From the NCBI GenBank assembly GCA_002083365.1, contig LVWS01000047.1, positions 45,224 through 109,223 of the forward strand: a stretch of 64,000 nucleotides of DNA. The letters run 5' to 3'. A program made the translations under genes and the position numbers. Of the stretch, positions 35,897 through 44,241 are shown in pieces; the stretch's first letter is position 1; every line of letters starts with the position of its first letter. Below the pieces are notes generated by a model. The model was not told where the DNA came from. It did no database searches and worked only from the letters and a program-made list of their open reading frames with translations. The stretch is from Nitrospira sp. SG-bin1. GTDB lineage: Bacteria > Nitrospirota > Nitrospiria > Nitrospirales > Nitrospiraceae.

Positions 35897-35925
35897 GTTT
35901 ACGCACCTCTAAACGATACGTCTAA
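35897..35925 (+). promoter_or_regulatory. ECF-type promoter P3 (GTTTAC-N16-CGTCTAA) before the ECF sigma gene
   Basis: GTTTAC at 35897-35902 and CGTCTAA at 35919-35925, 16 nt apart, lie about 64 nt before the sigma ATG. The match with P1 and P2 implies that the sigma factor drives its own operon. Confidence 0.62.
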
Positions 35926-35988
35926 TGAAGCAAGTAGGCAAACGCAGGCGGTCCTGTGGCATCGGACTAGGCTAACGGGGGACAGAGC

Positions 35989-36570
35989 ATGCCACCGGAT
36001 CAACATGCAGGACTTGAGGACGCCCAACTGGTCGCCCGCAGCCTCAAGCAAGACCATGAGGCATTCGGACGACTCATCGACCGGCATGCGTCCACGATCA
36101 TCAATCTTGCCTATCGGATGGTGGGAAACCAGGCGGAAGCGGAAGATCTGGCGCAAGAGGCATTTCTCACGGCCTTTAAGGCGCTTTCGACGTTCCGTGC
36201 GGACTCAAAGTTTTCAACGTGGTTGTATCGAATCGCGGCCAACAAGTGCAAAGACTGGTTGCGGGCCAGACGGCCGGGGCTGGGACAACATGATGTCGAC
36301 ATCGAGGAGACGCTGGATCATCATGTGTTTCAAGAACAGACGCCTGAACACCTCCTGTCGCAGCAGCAGGTTGCTCAGGAGTTGGAACAGGCGATTCAAC
36401 GGTTACCCCCTCTCTATCGTGAGGCATTCGTGCTGAAACATGTCGAAGGATTGAGTTACGAGGAGATGGAGGAAATCCTGGGAGTGAACGGGGACACGTT
36501 AAAAATGCGTGTCTATAAGGGACGCCTACAACTCAGCCGTGAATTGGCGTCTCTCAACCCTTCTCGATAA
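35989..36570 (+). CDS. ECF RNA polymerase sigma factor
   Basis: The 193-residue sigma factor has region 2 (ATIINLAYRMVGNQAEAEDLAQEAFLTAFKALSTFRADSKFSTWLYRIAANKCKDWL) and region 4 (RLPPLYREAFVLKHVEGLSYEEMEEILGVNGDTLKMRVYKGR) and no regions 1 or 3. A GGGGGAC box precedes ATG 35989. An anti-sigma-like gene follows seven bases after its stop. Three matching candidate promoters, including one in front of this gene, point to an autoregulated regulon. Confidence 0.94.
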   Translation: MPPDQHAGLEDAQLVARSLKQDHEAFGRLIDRHASTIINLAYRMVGNQAEAEDLAQEAFLTAFKALSTFRADSKFSTWLYRIAANKCKDWLRARRPGLGQHDVDIEETLDHHVFQEQTPEHLLSQQQVAQELEQAIQRLPPLYREAFVLKHVEGLSYEEMEEILGVNGDTLKMRVYKGRLQLSRELASLNPSR

Positions 36571-36576
36571 CAGCGC

Positions 36577-37278
36577 ATGAATCAGTACGGTGATCATATG
36601 ACTGAACAAGAGCGGTGGATTCAACGATTTGTAGATCGTGATTTGACCCCCGATGAACGGGTGGTCTTTCTGCAAGCGGTCGATGCCGATCCAGCGTTGC
36701 GTCGACGATGGCTTAATCTTGAGCTGGTGGCGGCGGAATCGGCGCAGTTGCCGAGAATCGCTCCATCGGCCAGGTTCTTTGCTGAGTTGAAGGCAAAAGT
36801 TGCACCATCTCCTCCAAGGTGGTGGGAACGCTTGTGGGCAGCCATAACCGTGCGACGGACCTTAGAGTGGAACCTCGCCGGTGCAGTCGCAGCGGCTTGC
36901 GTCGCAATTGTGGCGGTCGTGGGACTGTACACGGTGGCACCTGATCGAGTCGTTGAAGCGCCGGTCGCGATAACGCCGGCCCGGACGATCGCAACCGATA
37001 CGAGGCAGGAGCCGAGGGTATTCGTCCGATTGGTTCTGCTGCAACCGGGGGCCCATTCGGTGTCTGTCGCAGGAGACTTCAATGGATGGAATCCCGCGCA
37101 AACGCCATTGCAGAAGTCCGACGGCGGAATGTGGACCGCCACCATCCCACTGAAGCCCGGTCGTTATCAATACATGTTCGTGATCGACGGCAAACAATGG
37201 ATGGCCGATCCGCTGGCGTCTGAGGAAACCACCGATGGATTTGGCGCGCAGAATGCAGTGCTCGATGTGGACACTTAA
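36577..37278 (+). CDS. Anti-sigma-like membrane protein with periplasmic CBM48 domain
   Basis: The 233-residue protein has a cytoplasmic N-terminus (WIQRFVDRDLTPDERVVFLQAVDADPALRRRW), which fits a small anti-sigma domain, one membrane helix near residues 108-129, and a C-terminal periplasmic domain (PRVFVRLVLLQPGAHSVSVAGDFNGWNP ... PGRYQYMFVIDGKQWM). That last domain is the glycogen-binding-type CBM48/AMPK-beta fold. Position just after the sigma gene supports its role. Start ATG 36577, or ATG 36598 for a shorter form. A carbohydrate-sensing anti-sigma is a plausible but untested reading. Confidence 0.85.
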   Translation: MNQYGDHMTEQERWIQRFVDRDLTPDERVVFLQAVDADPALRRRWLNLELVAAESAQLPRIAPSARFFAELKAKVAPSPPRWWERLWAAITVRRTLEWNLAGAVAAACVAIVAVVGLYTVAPDRVVEAPVAITPARTIATDTRQEPRVFVRLVLLQPGAHSVSVAGDFNGWNPAQTPLQKSDGGMWTATIPLKPGRYQYMFVIDGKQWMADPLASEETTDGFGAQNAVLDVDT

Positions 37279-37331
37279 CTTTCACGGCAGGTCCCTTGCA
37301 ACGGTTCGAATCCTTCAGTACTCTCCCGCAC

Positions 37332-37724
37332 ATGGGAATGAAACTGAATGGGTTGTTCATTCAGCGATCTTGGAGGAGTCTCATGGCGGTCCTGCTGCTG
37401 TGTGGTCCCTTGGCGTGTGTCACACCTCCGACGACGAAACCAAGCGTGCCCACGCCACTGGCTGGAGCTGTGCGATTCACGGTGTTTGTGCCCGGCGCCA
37501 AACAGGTGTTTCTCGTCGGATCCTTCAATGACTGGACCAAGGGAACGACGCCCATGAAGTGCATGGACGGTTCCTCCCTCTGGTCGGTGGATGTACCGCT
37601 GACACAAGGGGAATACACGTTCATGTATGTGATCGATGGAACTCGATGGATGACGCCTCCGCAGGCCGAGGATTTTATCATCGATGGATTCGGGCACACC
37701 AACGGAGTCGTGATTGTGCGGTGA
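37332..37724 (+). CDS. CBM48-domain lipoprotein, paralogue of the anti-sigma domain
   Basis: The roughly 130-residue protein starts at ATG 37332 or 37338. Its signal ends in lipobox-like PLAC, followed by a short linker and one CBM48 domain (RFTVFVPGAKQVFLVGSFNDWTKGTTPM ... GEYTFMYVIDGTRWM). It aligns along its length with the C-terminal domain of the preceding anti-sigma protein, including VxGxFNxW and YVIDGxxWM. It could share or compete for the same ligand at the membrane. Confidence 0.82.
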   Translation: MGMKLNGLFIQRSWRSLMAVLLLCGPLACVTPPTTKPSVPTPLAGAVRFTVFVPGAKQVFLVGSFNDWTKGTTPMKCMDGSSLWSVDVPLTQGEYTFMYVIDGTRWMTPPQAEDFIIDGFGHTNGVVIVR

Positions 37725-37728
37725 GACG

Positions 37729-38664
37729 ATGAAGACGCGAGGCGACATAATGATGGCAGTGATCGTAATGGTGGCGTTGACCACTGCCTCGGTCCGGGCC
37801 GAACCGCTTTCGGTTCAGGACCGGGAAACCATCACTCGGCTTGGCTCGATGCGAGGCCATCCGGCAAACGAGATCACCCCCTTGCTCGATCAAGTCAGCA
37901 AGGCCGGCGACCGGGGGCTTCCCACCGAATCGTTGCTAAACAAGGTGAAAGAAGGACTGGCGAAGGGCGTCGAACCTAAGCGTATCGATCCGGTGTTGCG
38001 TCAGATGACGTCGCGACTTGAATCCGCCCATGACGCCTTGGAGGAGGCGAAAGGCCGAGGTATAGCGGAGGGGAATCGGCAGCGTGCGTTGGAGACCTTG
38101 GCGGAAGCGTTTTCGCGTGGTGCCACGGTCGATGAGGTGCGCGAGCTCAGTCGATTGTCGCAAGAAGGCCGCCACAAAGTGACTCAGGAAGAGATCGCAG
38201 CCGGTGCAAAAGGCTTGGCCGTGATGAAAGAGGGCAGAATTCCGTCCAAAGACGGAACAGCTTTGGTCGGCGAAGGGATCAAGCAGGGATATCGATCCTC
38301 CGAGCTTCTGGATCTCGGTCGAGAAGTGAAACGGCGGGGATCGGATTTCGAAGAAGGTCGTGCCAGCCTTCAAACGCTTCGTGACAAGGTCAGTAAAGGG
38401 GAACGGAGCGACCGGCTTTTCAAGGACGAGGATCGCAGCGGATCAGGTGGTGGAGACCGCAGCGAACGAGATGCGGGTGGAGAGCGGAGAGGACGGGAAG
38501 ATCGAGAGGATGCGTCACGAGATCGATCTGAACGGCAAGACCGGTCTGGTGGGCGTAATCGATCAGACCGAATCGATCGTCCTGAAAAAGGAGACCGGCC
38601 TGAGAAAGTGGATCGCTCCGAACGTCCGGAACGGCCTGACCGGTCCGGGCATGGAAGAGATTAA
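37729..38664 (+). CDS. Secreted helical protein with charged repeat tail
   Basis: The 311-residue protein starts at ATG 37729, with the previous stop five bases upstream. It has a signal peptide (residues 1-25, cut at VRA-EPL). Residues 30-200 are helix-rich (NRQRALETLAEAFSRGATVDEVRELSRL, GLAVMKEGRIPSKDGTALVGEGIKQGYRSSELLDLGREVKRRG). The last 90 residues are disordered RSER/RPEK/RPER repeats ending RPDRSGHGRD, like the tail of the 34201-34815 product. It is the last gene of the sigma operon. Function unknown. Confidence 0.75.
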   Translation: MKTRGDIMMAVIVMVALTTASVRAEPLSVQDRETITRLGSMRGHPANEITPLLDQVSKAGDRGLPTESLLNKVKEGLAKGVEPKRIDPVLRQMTSRLESAHDALEEAKGRGIAEGNRQRALETLAEAFSRGATVDEVRELSRLSQEGRHKVTQEEIAAGAKGLAVMKEGRIPSKDGTALVGEGIKQGYRSSELLDLGREVKRRGSDFEEGRASLQTLRDKVSKGERSDRLFKDEDRSGSGGGDRSERDAGGERRGREDREDASRDRSERQDRSGGRNRSDRIDRPEKGDRPEKVDRSERPERPDRSGHGRD

Positions 38665-38815
38665 GCGGCACAGCCCTGTTCCTGCTTCTCTATTGGCGAG
38701 CACACCGACAGAAGCGTCAACTCCGCCATAATCGGGATGGCTCCAAGGCTGAAAAACTGCGAGCTGCGAGCGAGCTTTCATTTCACCCATGAGAAGACCC
38801 TGCTAGAATGCCCCT

Positions 38816-41476
38816 ATGGAGGTCATTGCCACGCACAGTAATGCGGATTTTGACGGCCTGGCCTCCATGGTTGCCGCGCGCAAACTGTTTCCCGATGCTA
38901 AGTTGGTCTTGCCGGCCGGGGGCCAGGAGGCCGTCCGTAATTTTCTCGCCGTGCATGATCTCGACATCAGCAAACTGAAAGAATTCGATCTCACGCGGAT
39001 CACCAGGTTGATCCTGGTCGATACCCAAGAGCCAGGCCGGATCGGAACGCTCAAGACGTGCACTGAGAATCCGGCGGTTGAAGTCGTGGTGTTCGATCAC
39101 CACCCTGAACCGGACTCATCCCTCGCCGACCGTTCGAAACAGTCTGTGATTGAATCGGTCGGAGCCACGACCACGCTTCTCGTCGAGCAACTCCGGCGAC
39201 GGCATATTCCCGTCACGCCGTTCGAGGCGACCGTGATGGCCCTGGGCCTCTATGAGGAAACCGGGTCGTTCGTCTTTGCCTCAACGACCAGTCGGGATTT
39301 TGAGGCAGGCGCCTTTCTCGTTGCAGCCGGCGCGGATCTCAATCTTGTGGCGGAGATCCTGCACCATCCTCTGGATCCTGATGCCGTCGCGCTCCTGAAC
39401 GACTTTTTGGAACATGGCGACGTGCATTACCTGGAGGGCCGCAAGGTGCTCGTGGCCACGAGCACGGTGGACCGCTGCCGCGGAGAAGCAGCCGGCGTCG
39501 TGCATAGGCTCGCTGAATTGCAGGGCGTCGATGCCGTCATTGTAGCCGTGCTGATGGAGGATCGGGTGCAGGTGATCGGCCGGAGCCGACGTCCCGAGAT
39601 CGACGTCGGCTGGATCGCGCGGGAATTCGGGGGAGGGGGGCACGCCGTGGCGGCAGCCGCCACAGTGAAAGGGCAGACGCTCTCGGAAGTCAAAGAGAAA
39701 GTCGTCCGGTTGCTGACCACACGATATCGTCCGACTCTGTTGGCCCAGGACGTCATGACCCGTCCCGTCAAATCAATCGAGACCGATACCAGCGTGGCCG
39801 AAGCAGGACAGCGGATGACCGCCTATGGGCTGAATGTCTTTCCAATCTTGGATGAAAAAGGCCGGTACATGGGGATCGTCAGCCGGGAGTCGATTCAGAA
39901 AGCCTTGTTTCATCGGCTCGGCAAGATGGCCGTGCGTGACATCATGCAGACCGATGCCTATGTCGCGCAGCCGGACACGCCGTTTCATGAGATCGAAACG
40001 GCCATGATGGAGCGCAACCAGCGGTTTGTCCCGATCATCACAGACTCGAAAATCGTGGGCGTCATTACGAGGACGGATCTCCTGCGTACTTTGCACGACG
40101 ATATGCTGAAGGTCGCTCGGATGCGAACGATGCGTACGAACGACGCCGATACTCAGGTCGAAGGGCCGCGCCGCAACATCAAGGGGCTGTTGCGGAGCCG
40201 CTTGCCGCATCGTCTGGTGACCTTGCTGGAAGATGCGGGGCAGTTGGCCGACCGCTGCGAAGTCTCGCTGTTCGTCGTCGGCGGCTGCGTGCGGGACCTG
40301 TTGCTGGGCATCCAAAATCTGGATTTGGATCTCGTGGTCGAAGGCGACGGCATCGCCTTCGCGCGCAAGCTCGGAGACATGCTGCACGCAAAAGTCAAGG
40401 TGCATGAACGATTCGGTACGGCAATCCTGGTATTGCCGGACGGTTTCAAGCTCGATGTGGCCACCGCGCGGACGGAGTATTACGAATATCCCACCGCCTT
40501 ACCGACGGTCGAACAGGGTTCCATCAAGAAGGACTTGTATCGGCGTGACTTTACGATCAATGCCTTGGCCGTTCGGCTGAACGGGAAGGGCTTTGGCAAT
40601 GTGTTGGACTTCTACGGCGGACAACGTGACCTGAATGACAAGATGATCCGCGTTTTGCACGGGCTCAGTTTCGTTGAAGATCCGACCCGCGTGTTTCGGG
40701 CGATCCGATTTGAATCCCGGTTCGGGTTTCATCTGGGCAAGGACACGGCGGCGTTGATCGCCGGTGCCGTTAAGATGAACCTGTTTCAACGCTTATCCGG
40801 CCACCGTCTGCTGGAAGAACTGAAACTGCTATTGGGCGAGCGGGAACCGAAACAGGCGATCAAACGATTGGCGGATCTACATCTTTTAAAGTTCATCCAT
40901 CCGAGGCTGAGTTGGTCCGACCGGCTGGATCGGTTGTTGGCTGCGCTCGAAGAAGCCGTGAACTGGTATCGGTTGCTGTACCTTGACCGTAAGATGGACG
41001 TCTGGCTGGTCTACATGATGGGACTCCTCGAAGTCTTGCCGGAGCGTGCGGTGAAGGATGTGCTGAAGCGGTTTCCCCTTTCCGAACAGGAAGCAGCCAG
41101 GCTCAAAATGGCCCGTGTCGGCTGCCATAACGTGATTCGTCGACTCGCATCGAAGCGACCGGTCAAGCCGGCCGATGTATACCATCTCTTATCAGGTCTA
41201 TCCGATGAAACGCTTCTGCTTCTCATGGCAAAGAGCAAAGGAGAAACAGTGAAGCGGCAAGTCTCGGCCTTCCTCACGACCTATCAGCATGTGAAGCCGA
41301 TTCTAACCGGTGCTGATCTGAAAGCAATGGGGCTCAAGCCGGGACCGAAGTTCAAGCAGATTCTTGAGCAACTGCTCGATGCGCGATTGAATGGGGCGGT
41401 CAAGACGGAATCTGAAGAGCGGGACAGGGTCCTGAAACTTGCCGGGTTGCAAACGGATGGTAGCTCATCGGAATGA
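38816..41476 (+). CDS. DHH phosphoesterase / CBS / tRNA nucleotidyltransferase fusion
   Basis: The 886-residue protein has three parts. Residues 1-310 are a DHH/DHHA1 nanoRNase- or RecJ-like phosphoesterase (THSNADFDGLAS, VVFDHHPEPD, GGGGHAVAAAA). Residues 315-430 are a CBS pair (AQDVMTRPVKSIETDTS, VRDIMQTDAYVAQ). Residues 460-886 are the poly(A) polymerase/CCA-adding head and neck (FVVGGCVRDLLLGIQNLDLDLVVEGDG, YRRDFTINALAV). Such fusions in deep-branching bacteria act in tRNA 3'-end addition or repair, with CBS sensing nucleotides. The last codons lie in a duplicated stretch shared with 42066-42270. Confidence 0.92.
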   Translation: MEVIATHSNADFDGLASMVAARKLFPDAKLVLPAGGQEAVRNFLAVHDLDISKLKEFDLTRITRLILVDTQEPGRIGTLKTCTENPAVEVVVFDHHPEPDSSLADRSKQSVIESVGATTTLLVEQLRRRHIPVTPFEATVMALGLYEETGSFVFASTTSRDFEAGAFLVAAGADLNLVAEILHHPLDPDAVALLNDFLEHGDVHYLEGRKVLVATSTVDRCRGEAAGVVHRLAELQGVDAVIVAVLMEDRVQVIGRSRRPEIDVGWIAREFGGGGHAVAAAATVKGQTLSEVKEKVVRLLTTRYRPTLLAQDVMTRPVKSIETDTSVAEAGQRMTAYGLNVFPILDEKGRYMGIVSRESIQKALFHRLGKMAVRDIMQTDAYVAQPDTPFHEIETAMMERNQRFVPIITDSKIVGVITRTDLLRTLHDDMLKVARMRTMRTNDADTQVEGPRRNIKGLLRSRLPHRLVTLLEDAGQLADRCEVSLFVVGGCVRDLLLGIQNLDLDLVVEGDGIAFARKLGDMLHAKVKVHERFGTAILVLPDGFKLDVATARTEYYEYPTALPTVEQGSIKKDLYRRDFTINALAVRLNGKGFGNVLDFYGGQRDLNDKMIRVLHGLSFVEDPTRVFRAIRFESRFGFHLGKDTAALIAGAVKMNLFQRLSGHRLLEELKLLLGEREPKQAIKRLADLHLLKFIHPRLSWSDRLDRLLAALEEAVNWYRLLYLDRKMDVWLVYMMGLLEVLPERAVKDVLKRFPLSEQEAARLKMARVGCHNVIRRLASKRPVKPADVYHLLSGLSDETLLLLMAKSKGETVKRQVSAFLTTYQHVKPILTGADLKAMGLKPGPKFKQILEQLLDARLNGAVKTESEERDRVLKLAGLQTDGSSSE

Positions 41477-41669
41477 TCACCACCGACACTTCGTTGAGCA
41501 GCAACAGAGTGGCCACCGCGCGATTCTGTTCGCACGGTTGAATCAACGCGAATAGCGGCACCGGTTGCGGCACGCCGCCTGGCGGTAGGGCGAGCATGGC
41601 CGGACAGTCGATCAACAACGAGAGCGTGGTCTGGCTGGTGATGCGCAGTCGAAAGGCCATCAACACATC
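41465..41669 (-). pseudogene. Degenerate copy of the 3' end of the 42063-42749 gene
   Basis: About 205 nt match 42066-42270 at an offset of 601-602 nt. The translated pieces read DVLMAFRLRITSQTTLSLLIDCPAMLALPPGGVPQPVPLFALIQPCEQNRAV against DVLMAFRLRIASQATLSPLIDFPAMLALPPGGVPQPVPLFALIQPDEQNRAV. There is no N-terminal half and no ribosome-binding site. Its 3' edge supplies the last codons of the DHH/CCA fusion gene on the opposite strand. Confidence 0.8.
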
Positions 41670-41808
41670 ATAAGTTTGTGTGATTCTCAACCCAAGTCTT
41701 TCTCCGGCAAGCAGAATGTTTTTCTCCCCCGACTGCCTGCAGACGAACCTATGGCCGGCTTGACGCTGTCGGACAGCCGCTAGTACTTTGTCAGACAGGA
41801 GATCAACC

Positions 41809-42033
41809 ATGGCGCGCATCCAACTCAGGGAATGCGTGAAGCTCGCGGACAGAGAGGGGTATCCCGTTTTCACGTTAGAGGATTGGATCACAGAGGAATA
41901 TCGACCTGGCAGATATTGTGATGATTGGAACGACAAGAATGCGTGGTTTCGAACGAAGGCAAGACTGGTGTTACACCATCATGCAGAGACAAACAGCCTC
42001 GATCCAGTCTTCGTTGTCGACAAGATTCGATAA
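41809..42033 (+). CDS. Small hypothetical protein
   Basis: The 74-residue product starts at ATG 41809 after AGGAG seven bases upstream. Sequence MARIQLRECVKLADREGYPVFTLEDW... is acidic and aromatic-rich, soluble, and has WNDKNAWFRTKARLVLHHH in the middle. No family was recognised. It lies between the two copies of the duplicated segment. Confidence 0.6.
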   Translation: MARIQLRECVKLADREGYPVFTLEDWITEEYRPGRYCDDWNDKNAWFRTKARLVLHHHAETNSLDPVFVVDKIR

Positions 42034-42062
42034 AATCTGATGAGGTAGAAGCGAAAAATCGC

Positions 42063-42749
42063 TCAGTTCATCGGAATGATTGAGGCCGAGACTTCGTTGG
42101 GCAGTAGCAAGGTCGCCACCGCGCGGTTCTGTTCGTCCGGCTGAATCAACGCGAACAACGGCACCGGTTGCGGCACGCCACCGGGGGGCAGAGCCAACAT
42201 GGCCGGAAAGTCGATCAGCGGCGAAAGCGTGGCCTGGCTGGCGATGCGCAACCGAAAGGCCATCAACACATCCCGCAACCGCTCAGCCTTCTCTTCTTCC
42301 GACATCGACTCAGCGGGTGCGATTCCGACTTCCCAGAGGGGCTTTGTCACCGTGACGGGAAAGGTCAGGCCGAGTTTTTGCGCATCCGTCGACACATCGA
42401 TCAGGAATCCGGCTTGAATCGCCTGTTGGCGATTCGTGATCAACTGGTTGGCCGGGGCGTCGGCCCGGACCTCCGGCGTCTTGTCCGAATACGTTGGATT
42501 TTCGAGTTTCGGTTCTTCCGTGACCGGTAACGTCGTGGCCGTTTCGATCGGCGTGGCATTGTCAGACGTGTTCTGAGTTGTTATCACAACCGGTTCATCC
42601 ACCTGAAGGGGAAGTACCTGGACGAGACCGTCATAGACTCTTTTGGCTGATTCGGACCATGCGGGGTTAAACGGTCGACCGGAAAAAGCAGCGTCGGCGG
42701 CTTTTCGCTCATCGTGTGTCAGAATTCGTGGAGTCCGTGTCGTATCCAT
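42063..42749 (-). CDS. Hypothetical protein with DUF6573-like C-terminal part
   Basis: The roughly 228-residue protein starts near ATG 42749 (MDTTRTPRIL); ATG 42776 is another option. The N-terminal half is Thr/Pro-rich and probably unstructured. Residues from about 120 (QQAIQAGFLIDVSTDAQKLGLTFPVTVTKPLWEVGI ... AERLRDVLMAFRLRI) resemble DUF6573-type proteins found on plasmids and mobile elements (family name from memory). The C-terminal 60 residues are duplicated at 41465-41669. Role unknown. Confidence 0.7.
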   Translation of the reverse strand: MDTTRTPRILTHDERKAADAAFSGRPFNPAWSESAKRVYDGLVQVLPLQVDEPVVITTQNTSDNATPIETATTLPVTEEPKLENPTYSDKTPEVRADAPANQLITNRQQAIQAGFLIDVSTDAQKLGLTFPVTVTKPLWEVGIAPAESMSEEEKAERLRDVLMAFRLRIASQATLSPLIDFPAMLALPPGGVPQPVPLFALIQPDEQNRAVATLLLPNEVSASIIPMN

Positions 42750-42786
42750 GATCATCAGATAAGCCCGGCCTCCCACAAGTCAAGAG

Positions 42787-44058
42787 CTAGTCAGGCAGAC
42801 GTTGCCCCTTCGTCTCCGGAGCAAATAAAAGCACAATGAGTCCGAGGAGATAGATGAGGGCGACGGTGCTGGCGGCACGCCCAAACGTGCCCAATGTCGC
42901 CACCAGCCAGCCGGTCAGAAAAGGGGAAGCCGATGCCAGGACGCGTCCCGCGTTGAAACAAAAGCCGGCGCCTGTCGCCCGTAAGCTCGTGGGATACAGT
43001 TCGGGCAGATAGATCGGAAACCCGCTGAAGATGCCGTTGTTAAAGAATCCTAAGATCGGCAAGAGCATCAAGACGCCGGCGTAGCTCGAAGGGATCAGAT
43101 ACGTGACCGGCAACATGATGAAACTGCCCAGACACATGAAGGCGAAGACCGGCCTCCGTCCGAAACGATCGGCCAGGGGACCGAAGCCAAGGTAGCCGAA
43201 GATCGCCCCGGCGTTCAGCGCCATGATGGCGTAGCTCACGTACTTGGAGAGGGAGGCGGGCTCTTGCCCTTTCAAGTCCGGCAACTCACGGATGAGCGTC
43301 GGAGCCCAATTCGTCGAACCCCAGAGGCCGAACACGGCAACAAACGCCAGCGCGGAGCCGACCACCGTGGCTCGTCGTAAATCGCCCTTGAAGATCGCCG
43401 TGAGGGGAGCGGCTTGCTGCTCATGCGCATGGGTCCAGCGGTCCGGTTCTTTGACCCACCAGCGGACAAGCAGGGCGACGAAGGCGGGAAGGATCCCGAT
43501 TACAAATAAGCCTCGCCAGCCATAAGTATCTCTCAACGTGAGATTCATCGTGGCGGCCAGAAAAAATCCCACGGCCCATGCCGACTGGAGCATGCCCGCG
43601 GCTTTTGCACGCTTGTCTTCGGGCCACGTTTCTGCCACGATTGCCGCGCCTGCCGCCCATTCACCGCCGATACCGAGCGCAGTCAGGAATCTGGATAGGG
43701 CCAGGTGCCACCAGGTCTCTGCTAGGGCCGCGGCGCCGGTGAAGACCGCGTAAATGATGATGGTGGCAATGAGGACCTTCGTCCTGCCGAATCGATCGGC
43801 CAGGATCCCGAACGTAATGCCGCCGATCGCCCAGCCGATCAGAAAGATGGAAAAGATGATGCCGCCGTACCAGCCGATCTGCTCGGTGGTCGGCGGGCCG
43901 CTCACGGTATGCAACAAATCGTGCAAGGCCGGATGCAAGACGATGGCATAAATCGTCGCGTCCATAGCATCGAACACCCAGCCCAGCCAGGCCACGAAAA
44001 GCACCAACCATTGATATTTTGTAACGCCGCTCCACCACGACTGTGCCGTCACCGACAA
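42787..44058 (-). CDS. MFS transporter
   Basis: The 423-residue protein has twelve hydrophobic segments. Motif A occurs twice in its two halves (GILADRFGRTKVL near residue 88 and GPLADRFGRRPVF near residue 295). The N-terminus WWSGVTKYQWLVLFVAWLGWVFDAMDATIYAI resembles sugar-acid or metabolite:H+ symporters. ATG 44058 is the likely start. It is divergent from the DnaJ gene and about 40 nt from the preceding minus-strand gene. The substrate cannot be told. Confidence 0.92.
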   Translation of the reverse strand: MSVTAQSWWSGVTKYQWLVLFVAWLGWVFDAMDATIYAIVLHPALHDLLHTVSGPPTTEQIGWYGGIIFSIFLIGWAIGGITFGILADRFGRTKVLIATIIIYAVFTGAAALAETWWHLALSRFLTALGIGGEWAAGAAIVAETWPEDKRAKAAGMLQSAWAVGFFLAATMNLTLRDTYGWRGLFVIGILPAFVALLVRWWVKEPDRWTHAHEQQAAPLTAIFKGDLRRATVVGSALAFVAVFGLWGSTNWAPTLIRELPDLKGQEPASLSKYVSYAIMALNAGAIFGYLGFGPLADRFGRRPVFAFMCLGSFIMLPVTYLIPSSYAGVLMLLPILGFFNNGIFSGFPIYLPELYPTSLRATGAGFCFNAGRVLASASPFLTGWLVATLGTFGRAASTVALIYLLGLIVLLFAPETKGQRLPD

Positions 44059-44241
44059 ACCTCGCTACCGGGATCCCGCTGTAATTCAGTGCGTTGTATT
44101 GAGCAATGAGGACTGAGAACCGAGTGAGTCGCTGATGTCGAATGACCAATAACCAATGGCGACATAAGGCGCAAGGCTAAGGTGGGGTCTCCTCCACTGT
44201 CAAGGTGAAGCGGCCAACGCTGCATGCTATAGTCCAATTTC

